From DGNJ01 sp002388905 (GTDB taxonomy: Bacteria > Pseudomonadota > Gammaproteobacteria > Pseudomonadales > Porticoccaceae): DNA of 64,000 nt. The notes under the pieces were generated by a model that worked only from the letters and a program-made list of their open reading frames with translations, did no database searches and had not been told where the DNA came from. The stretch's first letter is position 1, and each line of letters opens with the position of its first letter. Position numbers and translations under genes: made by a program. The DNA is taken from the NCBI GenBank assembly GCA_036843405.1, contig DAITSJ010000010.1:46080-110079 (forward strand). Reading direction: 5' to 3'. Shown here piece after piece: positions 57,320 to 64,000 of the stretch.

Positions 57320-57967
57320 TCAGTAGCAGACCGGAAAAGGCGCCTGAAAAATGGATTCGATCGAGTGGATCATCTCGTTCCAGAATGCATGCTCGTCGGG
57401 ATAAGGATCCTTGCCCGACTCCTTCAGGCGCCGACGCTCGGCAATGTAATCCAGAGATAAACCCGATGCCAGGCGAATCCGGACATTGAACACCCGGCTG
57501 GGCAAATGCGCATAACAGGCTTCCAGGCGTTCTATGATTTCGCGGGCTGCAGGTTGTGGCACTTTTGAGTGGAAAAAAGGGTGCACGCTCTCGTCCTTGT
57601 GCATGAGTCTCGCCAGGAAAGCCGCATAGGTATTCTGGTCCTGCTCATTGAACGCCTCGATTACCGGTAGTATCAGAGCCGCGATCAGGTTCCTGGCACA
57701 GATGTCGCCAGTTTTATCCTTGAAGGCATCCAGCTTGACCTGACGGGCGTCATCCAGCTTCGGAAGACGCATATCGTAAACGGCCTGGACCAGGCCCTCC
57801 CTGGTACCGAAATGGTGCTGGACAGCAGAGTTATTGGCCTGGCCCGCCTCGCTGACGATCTGCCTCAGGGACACACCATCGATACCGTGCTCGCCAAAGA
57901 GCCGCTCCGCGGTCACCATCAGCTTCAATGCCCCCTTGGGATATTTCCTGGCGCCTGAGCTTGTCAT
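57320..57967 (-). CDS. TetR/AcrR-family transcriptional regulator
   Basis: 215-aa repressor-type regulator. The N-terminal helix-turn-helix includes LMVTAERLFGEHGIDGVSLRQIVSEAGQ (short parts: AERLFGEHGIDGVS, LRQIVSEAG) and AVQHHFGTREGLVQAVYD. The all-helical C-terminal ligand domain starts near residue 75. It sits in the middle of the oxidoreductase cluster and most likely controls it in response to a pathway intermediate. No palindromic operator is obvious to me in the flanking gaps. Confidence 0.9.
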   Translation of the reverse strand: MTSSGARKYPKGALKLMVTAERLFGEHGIDGVSLRQIVSEAGQANNSAVQHHFGTREGLVQAVYDMRLPKLDDARQVKLDAFKDKTGDICARNLIAALILPVIEAFNEQDQNTYAAFLARLMHKDESVHPFFHSKVPQPAAREIIERLEACYAHLPSRVFNVRIRLASGLSLDYIAERRRLKESGKDPYPDEHAFWNEMIHSIESIFQAPFPVCY

Positions 57968-58225
57968 TGCCTCCCTCCGAAATGCGGGTTCCCATCGTTG
58001 CAGGAAAGGGTTAGTTTACCAAGACCCCGGGGGCAGGACATCTCGTCACCCTCACAGAGCGTTGATTCGCGAAAAAACACCTGTTTCTTAAACCACAGGG
58101 CCGTGCCGTGAGGGGCAAATGGCCTGAGCGGGCCCAGGCGGCATTGCCGAAGACAGACCGGGCAATGGAATCGCGGGTTTCTCTGGTTATTTCGTGTGTG
58201 TCCGGCGGCCTGAAGACGGCAACGG
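57968..58225. other. Gap between TetR and SDR genes
   Basis: With the adjacent terminator this forms a 329-bp gap. It must hold the promoter of the TetR gene, because the SDR transcript is terminated upstream of it. No gene or repeat is evident. Confidence 0.4.
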
Positions 58226-58256
58226 AAAAGCACCCCGTCGCCCCTGACGCGGGTGC
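58226..58256 (-). terminator. Rho-independent terminator after the SDR gene
   Basis: On the minus strand GCACCC-(G)-CGTC pairs with GACG-GGGTGC, with one bulged G, and TTTT follows. It is about 40 bases after the SDR stop and separates it from the TetR gene. Confidence 0.7.
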
Positions 58257-58296
58257 AGCCGCTCCGGACCCATCTTGCGGACAGCAAAGTAGCTGC

Positions 58297-59115
58297 TTAT
58301 TGGCCTTCGCCTTTTTCCAGTTCTTCCAGATTATGAGGCACGCTGACATAGCCCGGCAGATGCTGACCACCGTCGACATTGATCAACTCGCCGGTGATGA
58401 ACTTCGACATGTCCGAGCCCAGGAATGAAACCACGGGTCCGATATCCTCTTCCGGGTCGCCGGCCCGCAACAGGGGGTTGTTTTTGGTGGCGGCTTCGAG
58501 AAACCCGGGCACCTCTTCCACCAGCTGCGCAAAAACCTGGCCGAGGCCGGTGGGTGCAATGGCGTTGACGCGGATGTTGAAGCGGCCCCACTCCACAGCG
58601 CCGCTGCGGGTCAGCCCCAGGAGCGCGGACTTGGCAATATTGTAATCTGTATGCAGCCAGGCTCCCACCTGGGCATCAATCGAATAGAAGTTGATCACAC
58701 TGCCGCCGCCTCGGGCCTTGAAATGGGGAAAGGCGGCTTTCATGCCCCACCAGCTGCCAAACAGGGCGACATCCAGGGTACGACGGATCATCTCGTCGGT
58801 CTTGTGCTCCATCAGGATGTTGGGCCCCATGCTGGAGGCATTGTTGCAAAGGATATCGAGGCCACCGAACTCGTCCACCGCCCGCTGGACCATGGCCTCG
58901 ACCTGTTCCTTGCTGCCCACGTCCGTGGCGATGCCGATAGCCTCGCCACCGATATCCTCGCGGATCTGCCTGGCCACCTCCGCCGTCGCCTCGCCGTCGC
59001 GGCCGGTGATCAGCAGACTGGCGCCGTCTCTGGCGAGCCGTCGGGAAATACCGTGCCCAAGCCCTTTCGCGCCGCCTGTCACGATAGCCACTTTGCCTTC
59101 AAGTAACCTGCTCAT
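58297..59115 (-). CDS. Short-chain dehydrogenase/reductase, SDR family
   Basis: 272-aa classical SDR. It has the cofactor motif TGGAKGLGHGIS, a basic residue after strand 2 (LLITGRD) that suggests NADP, CNNASSM in place of NNAG, a Ser in FYSID, and the catalytic Tyr/Lys in YNIAKSA. The C-terminal ITGELINVDGGQHLPG is typical of FabG-like SDRs. It diverges from the 59.5-64 kb operon. The substrate is unknown. Confidence 0.88.
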   Translation of the reverse strand: MSRLLEGKVAIVTGGAKGLGHGISRRLARDGASLLITGRDGEATAEVARQIREDIGGEAIGIATDVGSKEQVEAMVQRAVDEFGGLDILCNNASSMGPNILMEHKTDEMIRRTLDVALFGSWWGMKAAFPHFKARGGGSVINFYSIDAQVGAWLHTDYNIAKSALLGLTRSGAVEWGRFNIRVNAIAPTGLGQVFAQLVEEVPGFLEAATKNNPLLRAGDPEEDIGPVVSFLGSDMSKFITGELINVDGGQHLPGYVSVPHNLEELEKGEGQ

Positions 59116-59271
59116 AACCTCTCCTCGTTTTGTCCCGGGCTGGTTAAGCCATACCCCTTAAAACCGGCAAAGATACCACAACCTTGGGTAGGGGACGACA
59201 AACGCGCCCGAGAGAAGTACTAAAAAGCGTGTTGGCGGGCGACCCGGCTTCTGCTAGAGATGGTGAGCACA

Positions 59272-59356
59272 CCGGGCCACTGCCCGGGCATTGTACTGTC
59301 CAACTCATCGCGCCCCCCCCACCCCGCGGAATGCCAGCCGGCATTCCCCCTTTTTT
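59272..59356 (+). ncRNA. Candidate small RNA or attenuated leader
   Basis: A hairpin CCGGGC/GCCCGG (59272-59287), a C-rich single-stranded stretch and a terminator hairpin with a six-T run (59328-59356) follow one another with no coding sequence upstream on this strand for 2 kb. A weak TTGGCG-N17-TAGAGA promoter precedes them at about 59232-59260. It would give an RNA of roughly 90 nt, or a leader whose terminator gates the operon at 59547. Confidence 0.35.
59328..59356 (+). terminator. Rho-independent terminator without an upstream gene
   Basis: GGAATGCC (59328-59335) pairs perfectly with GGCATTCC (59340-59347) around AGCC, followed by CCCTTTTTT. No plus-strand gene ends within 2 kb upstream. 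Confidence 0.72.
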
Positions 59357-59391
59357 ATCCAGGCAGGTTGCTAGAAAGCCGTGGCCGGCGG

Positions 59392-59421
59392 CCCGCACGT
59401 CCGTTACCCGCACGTCCGTTA
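59392..59421 (+). repeat. Perfect 15-bp tandem duplication
   Basis: CCCGCACGTCCGTTA occurs twice in direct succession (59392-59406 and 59407-59421), about 125 bp upstream of the operon start. It could be a recent slippage product or a doubled binding site. Confidence 0.85.
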
Positions 59422-59546
59422 CTGGACAGCCGATCGCTTAACAGGCAGTATAACCGCCTGACCTAAGTCACTGCCTTAGCGTCATCCGGGAATAGCCGAA
59501 GCCGTGGCCTGCGCGGCTCATAAGCAATAAAAAACGAGATGGTTGT

Positions 59547-60236
59547 ATGAACAAAAAAGCACAGATGATCTGTCTGATGGGCGCCGTTGCCATGGGAATT
59601 CTTATGACCGTTGGCTGGTGGCTGCTGGCCCGTTTCGTGCCCCCGCCGCTACCCGGCGCCAGCGCCGCGGATATAGCCCTCATGTTCCGGGAAAACGCCA
59701 ACGGGATCCGCACGGGGATGGTCCTGATGATCGCCGGAGCCGGTTGTTTCATGCCTTTTATCGCGGTGATTTCCGCCCAGATGAAACGGATGGAAAACGG
59801 CCCTCCCGTGCTCGCCTACACCCAGCTACTGGGCGGCTCCATGAGTGTGATGATTATCCTGGTACCGATCCTGCTCTGGACAACAGCCGCCTACCGACCC
59901 GAGCGCGGCGACGAGATCATTCGCACACTCAACGATCTGGCCTGGTTCCTGGTCGCCATGACCTACTCCCCCGCCATCATCCAGAACCTGTCCATCGGCA
60001 TGGCCATTCTCGGGGACAGGAACCCTAAGCGGATCATTCCCCGCTGGGTGGCTTATATGAATTTCTGGCTGGCACTGCTGTTCCTGCCGGCGGGCCTGAT
60101 GACCTACTTCAAGACCGGCCCCTTCGCCTGGAACGGCCTGCTGGCATTCTGGCTGCCGCTGGTGGTTTTCGCCATCTGGTTCAATATCATGATCTACATG
60201 CTCTACAAGGCCATCAAGGAACAACCGGACGCCTGA
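59547..60236 (+). CDS. Uncharacterised five- to six-helix membrane protein
   Basis: 229 aa, starting MNKKAQMICLMG. There are about six hydrophobic helices (near 8-28, 58-78, 92-112, 130-150, 168-188 and 200-222), no soluble domain and no motif I recognise. It ends 3 bases before the cytochrome-oxidase-III-like gene, so it is probably co-translated with it and belongs to the same membrane complex or process. It is the first gene of the plus-strand operon. Confidence 0.7.
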   Translation: MNKKAQMICLMGAVAMGILMTVGWWLLARFVPPPLPGASAADIALMFRENANGIRTGMVLMIAGAGCFMPFIAVISAQMKRMENGPPVLAYTQLLGGSMSVMIILVPILLWTTAAYRPERGDEIIRTLNDLAWFLVAMTYSPAIIQNLSIGMAILGDRNPKRIIPRWVAYMNFWLALLFLPAGLMTYFKTGPFAWNGLLAFWLPLVVFAIWFNIMIYMLYKAIKEQPDA

Positions 60237-60239
60237 TCC

Positions 60240-60857
60240 ATGCAGAGGGAACCCATCGAAACACAAGACCATGGCGCGGCGTCCGCCGGTGAAAAGTATC
60301 GCCAATCCCATACTCCGGGCGAGACGGGCATCTGGGTATTCATCATGGGAGACATGATGGTTTTTGCCCTGTTTTTCCTGGTGTTCGTTTTTTACCGGGC
60401 CGAAAACACCGCCCTGTTCCAGGCCTCCCAGGCTACGCTCAATACCCATTACGGCACATTCAATACGCTGTTGCTGCTGACCAGTTCCTGGTTCGTGGTC
60501 ATGGCCACCAACGGCGTCCGGAAAAACCTGCGCCGGCAAGCCGCCACGCTTTACGGGCTCGCGTTTCTCTGCGGCGCCGGGTTTTCCTTGATCAAGGTGG
60601 TCGAATACCGGGAAAAAATACAGGCCGGTTTCGGGCTGACCACCAATGATTTCTACATGTACTATTACATTTTCACGGGGCTGCATTTTGTTCACGTGAT
60701 TATCGGCATGGCGGTCCTGGTGGCATTGATCCACAAATCCCTGTCCGGGCTGAGAGAGCCGGGCGACCTTGCCCTGATCGAGGGAGGGGCCAGTTACTGG
60801 CACATGGTCGACGTACTCTGGATTATCCTGTTTCCCCTGCTTTATCTGATGAAATAA
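60240..60857 (+). CDS. Cytochrome c oxidase subunit III family protein (NorE-like)
   Basis: 205-aa membrane protein with five helices. The heme-copper oxidase subunit III/NorE pattern is clear: GIWVFIMGDMMVFALFFLVF (part: WVFIMGDMMVF), NTLLLLTSSWFV, FYMYYYIFTGLHFVHVIIGM (part: TGLHFVHVIIG) and YWHMVDVLWIILFPLLYL (part: YWHMVDVLWI). No catalytic subunit I or II is present nearby, so it is not part of a complete oxidase operon here. The following subunit-IV-like gene pairs with it, 4 bases downstream, as in norEF-type pairs. Confidence 0.87.
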   Translation: MQREPIETQDHGAASAGEKYRQSHTPGETGIWVFIMGDMMVFALFFLVFVFYRAENTALFQASQATLNTHYGTFNTLLLLTSSWFVVMATNGVRKNLRRQAATLYGLAFLCGAGFSLIKVVEYREKIQAGFGLTTNDFYMYYYIFTGLHFVHVIIGMAVLVALIHKSLSGLREPGDLALIEGGASYWHMVDVLWIILFPLLYLMK

Positions 60858-60861
60858 GCCC

Positions 60862-61134
60862 ATGAACGACTTGATTCGCCATTACACCACCGGGGTCTGG
60901 CTGTTGCTGGCGGCACTGACCGCCAGTCTCTGGTGGCTTGGTGGCGGCAGCGCTACCAGCGGCGTCTACGCCACCGTATCGTTAATGGTCATCGCCTTTT
61001 TCAAGGTCCGCCTGGTGGGCATACATTTCATGGAGTTACGCTGGGCACCTCTGCCCCTGCGGCTGGCGTTCGAGGCCTGGACACTGGTCACCTGCCTCCT
61101 GGTTCTGGCTGTCTACTGGGCGGGGCAGACCTGA
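60862..61134 (+). CDS. Cytochrome c oxidase subunit IV family protein (NorF-like)
   Basis: 90-aa protein with three hydrophobic helices (about 12-28, 33-50 and 65-86) and the family-typical FFKVRLVGIHFMELRWAP between the second and third. It matches the short bacterial subunit IV/NorF proteins that accompany subunit-III-like proteins. It forms a tight unit with the two genes before it; a 106-bp gap separates it from the monooxygenase gene. Confidence 0.82.
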   Translation: MNDLIRHYTTGVWLLLAALTASLWWLGGGSATSGVYATVSLMVIAFFKVRLVGIHFMELRWAPLPLRLAFEAWTLVTCLLVLAVYWAGQT

Positions 61135-61240
61135 GGCAACGCCTGATCGCTTTGTGTCGGGCGGCGGGTTTACATACTTTTGTGGCTCCCGGATTCCGGC
61201 GGGACCCGGAAACAACGCTTATCGTGGAGAGTAAAAAAGC

Positions 61241-62293
61241 ATGACGAAAAAACTCAACGCCGTGGGCCAGGAACGAAAATTCTGGGGCACCCTGCCCCTG
61301 GCGCCGGCAAAACAATTGATGGAAATGGGCCGGCAAATGGAGGACACCGGTTTCGAGGGTGCCTTCATGCTGCAAATCTACGGCCCCCCTTTCGCGGCCC
61401 TGGCAGCCGTCGCCGCCGGCACCACCCGGCTCAAGGTGGCCACGGGTGTGGCCGTGGAGTCGAGCCGCACCCCGTTCGAAACCGCTTTTATCGCCATGGA
61501 CATGGACCGGATTACCGAGGGCCGCTTCGTACTTGGCCTGGGCGCTTCCCTGCCGGCCACCACCGTGGGCATGCACGGTCTGCCCAACTATAAACCCATC
61601 GCCCACCTGAAGGACACGGTGGCGGCCATCCGCCATATTGTCGCCGGATCCCACAAAGGGCTGCAGCCCTACGAGGGGGAGTATTACAAGGCCGACTATA
61701 AGGAGATGATCGTCATGCCGCCCCCGGTCCGCGAACACATTCCCATCTGGATCGGCGCCCTGCGCGAGAAAATGACCCGCACGGCCCTGGAGATCGGCGA
61801 CGGCCTGCTCGGCCATTCGCTGTGGAGCACCCAGTTTACCAACGAATATATCGGGCCCTTGATAGAACGCTCCCTGAAGGAGTTCGGGCGTTCCCGGGAA
61901 GATATCGAAGTGAGCAGCTGGCCCTTTGTGGCCGTCAACGACGACAAGCAGCAGGCTATCGAAGACGCGCGGGCCACGGTCGCCTACTACGCCGGCATGA
62001 AGGCTTACGAATACATCTTCGAGGCCCAGGGGTACCTTGAGCAGGCAAGACTCTGCCAGGACGCGGCCAGCCGCCAGAGTGATATCGATTCCGTTCTCGA
62101 CAGGATATCCGACCAGATGGTCATGGATTTCGTGGCCTGCGGCAGCCCAGAGGATGTCCTGGAGCAGATCGAGCCTTTCTGGAACGTGGCGGACGCGCTC
62201 TGTCCCACCATCCCCTTCCGTAACCTGACCATGGAACAGATGCAGCTCTACGGGCAGGGCATCTACCGCCTGGTGGCCGCCGCCAGGCAATAG
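61241..62293 (+). CDS. Luciferase-like (LLM class) flavin-dependent oxidoreductase
   Basis: 350-aa TIM-barrel protein of the bacterial luciferase superfamily. It resembles the subgroup annotated as F420-dependent MSMEG_2256-like. Seen are MGRQMEDTGFEGAFM near the start, TRLKVATGVAVESSRTPFETAF (parts: KVATGVAVESSRTPFE), the GRFVLGLGASLPAT loop and PPVREHIPIWIGALREKM. F420 is rare in gammaproteobacteria, so FMN may be the cofactor instead. It is flanked by an SDR and an HIBADH-like gene in the same direction, consistent with oxidation of an alicyclic or branched substrate. The substrate is not known. Confidence 0.88.
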   Translation: MTKKLNAVGQERKFWGTLPLAPAKQLMEMGRQMEDTGFEGAFMLQIYGPPFAALAAVAAGTTRLKVATGVAVESSRTPFETAFIAMDMDRITEGRFVLGLGASLPATTVGMHGLPNYKPIAHLKDTVAAIRHIVAGSHKGLQPYEGEYYKADYKEMIVMPPPVREHIPIWIGALREKMTRTALEIGDGLLGHSLWSTQFTNEYIGPLIERSLKEFGRSREDIEVSSWPFVAVNDDKQQAIEDARATVAYYAGMKAYEYIFEAQGYLEQARLCQDAASRQSDIDSVLDRISDQMVMDFVACGSPEDVLEQIEPFWNVADALCPTIPFRNLTMEQMQLYGQGIYRLVAAARQ

Positions 62294-62324
62294 TGCCAGG
62301 GCGCGTAACAGAGAGGCAATCGCC

Positions 62325-63113
62325 ATGACCCACCCGGCTGTGGAAGACCTGAAGCCCGACCTGAACGGCAAGGTGGCCTTTATCACCGGGGCCGGCCAGG
62401 GCTTCGGCCGGGATTTCGCCGAAGCCATCGCCACCGCCGGCGGCGCGGTGGTCATCTGCGATATCGACGAACCCGCCGCCCGCAAAGCGGCCGAGGCCAT
62501 CGTCCGGCAACACGGCGAAGGCCGTGCCCTGGCAGTGCGCGCCGACGTGGCCGACGAAAATCAGGTGAAGGCGGCCGTGGCGGCCGCCGTCGAAAACCTG
62601 GGCGGGATCGACATTCTCGTCAACAATGCCGGCAAGCACCTGACCAAATACAACCAGCCCTTCGGCAAGCTCAGCCGGGAGGATGTCCGGGCGATGATGG
62701 AGGTCAACTTCATGGGCGTGGTGAACTGTACCCTGGCCTGCCGGGATGCCATGGCGGCCAGGGGCGGCGGCAGCGTGGTGAATATCGCCTCCATTGGCGG
62801 GCACCTGAGCTCGACCCCCTACGGCGTCAGCAAGCTGGCGGTCCGGGGCCTGACCATCGCCTTTGCCAGCGAACTGGCCGACGCCAATATTCGTGTGAAT
62901 GCCATCAGTCCCGGCCTTATGGGCACGGAAGCGGCGCTGGCGGATCTTCCCGGCGATTTTGTCGCCCGCTTTCGCGACGAACTGCAACTGGTGCACCGGC
63001 TGGGTCGCGTGGAGGACATTACCGCGGCGGTGCTCTACCTGTGCAGTCCCGCCTCGAACTTTATGACCGGGGAAACCCTCAAGGTTTCAGGTGGTTACCC
63101 CCTGGGGATTTAG
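62325..63113 (+). CDS. Short-chain dehydrogenase/reductase, SDR family
   Basis: 262-aa classical SDR with TGAGQGFGRDFAE, an Asp after strand 2 (VICDIDEP) that suggests NAD+, ILVNNAGK, a Ser in NIASIGG and YGVSKLAVR. The end, FMTGETLKVSGGYPLGI, is FabG-like. It lies 31 bp after the monooxygenase gene and 33 bp before the dehydrogenase gene, so the three are likely one transcript. It is probably an alcohol-oxidising step of the pathway. Confidence 0.9.
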   Translation: MTHPAVEDLKPDLNGKVAFITGAGQGFGRDFAEAIATAGGAVVICDIDEPAARKAAEAIVRQHGEGRALAVRADVADENQVKAAVAAAVENLGGIDILVNNAGKHLTKYNQPFGKLSREDVRAMMEVNFMGVVNCTLACRDAMAARGGGSVVNIASIGGHLSSTPYGVSKLAVRGLTIAFASELADANIRVNAISPGLMGTEAALADLPGDFVARFRDELQLVHRLGRVEDITAAVLYLCSPASNFMTGETLKVSGGYPLGI

Positions 63114-63146
63114 ACCCATTCTCAAAAAACCGAAGGAAGCACCACC

Positions 63147-63950
63147 ATGAATACCAGTGCCAACGGGAACACACTGCACGCCGGGGTAATCGGCCTCGGC
63201 CAGATCGGCGGCGGCGTCGCCATTTGCCTGGCTCGCAAGCAACGGCCGCTGGCAGTTTACGATGTTCGGCCGGAAGCGGCCGGCAAGCTGGACGGCGTAC
63301 CGGCGCCGCAATCCTCCCCGGCCGAGGTGGCCCGCGCCAGCGATGTGGTAATGATCGCCGTGCTCAACGCCGAACAGGCCAGGGCGGTGCTGGAAGGTCC
63401 CGACGGGATCCTTGCCGGCGCCCATCCGGGCCTGACCCTGGTCCTGCTCAGCACCATCTCCCTGGATGAACTCCGGGACATCGAGGCGCTTGTGCGGAAA
63501 AAGGGCATCGCCCTGCTGGACTGCGGTGTCACCGGCGGCCCCCTGGCCGACCAGGGCGGGCTGGTGTGCATGATAGGCGGCGAGAACGGCGAGGTGGCCC
63601 GGGTCATGCCGGTGCTGGAGGATTTTTCGGCGGAAGTTCACCACATGGGCCAGAGCGGTGCCGGCATGGCCACCAAAATTGCCCGCAACATGATCCACTT
63701 TACCGTCTGGCGCGCCGGCTTCGAGGGCGCCAAACTGGCCACCCGTGCCGGCGTCGACCTGGGCAAGTTTATCGACCTGGTGGAGCGGGCTTCGCAGAAC
63801 CCCGGCGCCAGCGTCACCACCTGGATGGACGCGGACAGGGTAGCGGGCGCCGAACGCATGACCAGCGACCCCAGGGAACTGCGCAAAATGACCCTGGGTC
63901 TCCAGCAGAAGGACCTGGATGCCGCCAGGGAGCTGGCCGACCAGCGATAA
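63147..63950 (+). CDS. 3-hydroxyisobutyrate-dehydrogenase-family oxidoreductase, short at its C-terminus
   Basis: 267-aa beta-hydroxyacid dehydrogenase. It has a Rossmann GVIGLGQIGGGVA near the N-terminus, the substrate-binding DCGVTGGPLADQGGL (in place of DAPVSGG), and GAGMATKIARNM with the catalytic Lys. The typical last helix and the PLP(L/I)T stretch after KDLxxA are missing: the frame stops soon after LQQKDLDAARELADQR. It may be a naturally short form or be frameshifted near 63940. GAAGGAAG precedes the ATG. Confidence 0.85.
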   Translation: MNTSANGNTLHAGVIGLGQIGGGVAICLARKQRPLAVYDVRPEAAGKLDGVPAPQSSPAEVARASDVVMIAVLNAEQARAVLEGPDGILAGAHPGLTLVLLSTISLDELRDIEALVRKKGIALLDCGVTGGPLADQGGLVCMIGGENGEVARVMPVLEDFSAEVHHMGQSGAGMATKIARNMIHFTVWRAGFEGAKLATRAGVDLGKFIDLVERASQNPGASVTTWMDADRVAGAERMTSDPRELRKMTLGLQQKDLDAARELADQR

Positions 63951-64000
63951 CGTAAATTATCTTTCGCACTTTTGAGAAGAGGCAGTGGTTCTCAAGTTGG

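Larger units (their letters stand above)
59116..59546. other. 431-bp divergent region with possible small RNA and a 15-bp tandem duplication
   Basis: No protein gene is convincing. It contains two hairpins, the second being a complete plus-strand terminator (59328-59356), and the perfect tandem duplication at 59392-59421. The promoter of the downstream operon must lie after the terminator or read through it. Confidence 0.5.

Overview
The window is a contiguous, GC-rich gammaproteobacterial chromosome segment. Gene content and order (tig-clpP-clpX-lon-hupB-ppiD; mltD, gloB, methyltransferase, rnhA, dnaQ; fimL-nudC; cysI; metH; nfuA) match the arrangement known from Pseudomonas and its relatives. 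The flavin monooxygenase, short-chain dehydrogenase and TetR cluster at the right end suggests a marine Pseudomonadales/Cellvibrionales-type bacterium (Halieaceae-like). That placement is inference. No insertion sequences, prophage genes, rRNA or CRISPR arrays were seen.

Layout. 1-17 kb: the 3' part of a UvrD/RecB-type helicase-nuclease, a DAHP synthase, an EAL phosphodiesterase, nfuA and metH (divergent, with two palindromic operators between them), cysI with a DUF934 partner, a cation/proton antiporter, sohB and yihY. 17-24.5 kb: nudC, fimL, dnaQ, rnhA, a methyltransferase, gloB and mltD. 24.5-33 kb: the proteostasis block ppiD-hupB-lon-clpX-clpP-tig, with a heat-shock-type promoter at lon, then tRNA-Leu(UAG). 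33-39 kb: a mannose-6-phosphate-isomerase-like protein, an acidic lipoprotein, a solitary fadB, tRNA-Arg(UCU) and an MFS transporter. 39-49 kb: an accessory region. 49-54 kb: tRNA-His, tRNA-Pro, a DUF3012 lipoprotein, a CDP-alcohol phosphatidyltransferase, rlmB, rnr and tRNA-Leu(CAG). 54-64 kb: a catabolic-looking cluster of oxidoreductases, an MFS carrier, TetR, an orphan cytochrome-oxidase-III/IV-like pair and a luciferase-like monooxygenase.

The most interesting part is 39.6-43.4 kb. An ECF sigma factor and a DUF1109/NrsF-type membrane anti-sigma factor are followed by three genes: a 110-aa secreted protein with a Sec signal and then a double-glycine leader; a periplasmic C39 double-glycine peptidase resembling FapD; and a coiled-coil plus beta-barrel outer-membrane protein resembling FapF. 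Two promoters share the pattern CCACGTAACTA ... CGAA, with GTAACT and CGAA separated by exactly 16 nt in both. One lies upstream of the sigma gene and one upstream of the secreted protein. I read this as an autoregulated sigma factor driving a minimal, one-substrate relative of the Fap amyloid secretion system. A large secreted metzincin-type metalloprotease with a LamG-like domain and a second secreted protein lie convergently next to it.

Other regulatory signals seen directly are an IscR-like site at nfuA, a perfect 12-bp-arm palindrome at metH, a sigma32-like promoter at lon, and a terminator with no gene in front of it at 59.3 kb that may end a small RNA.
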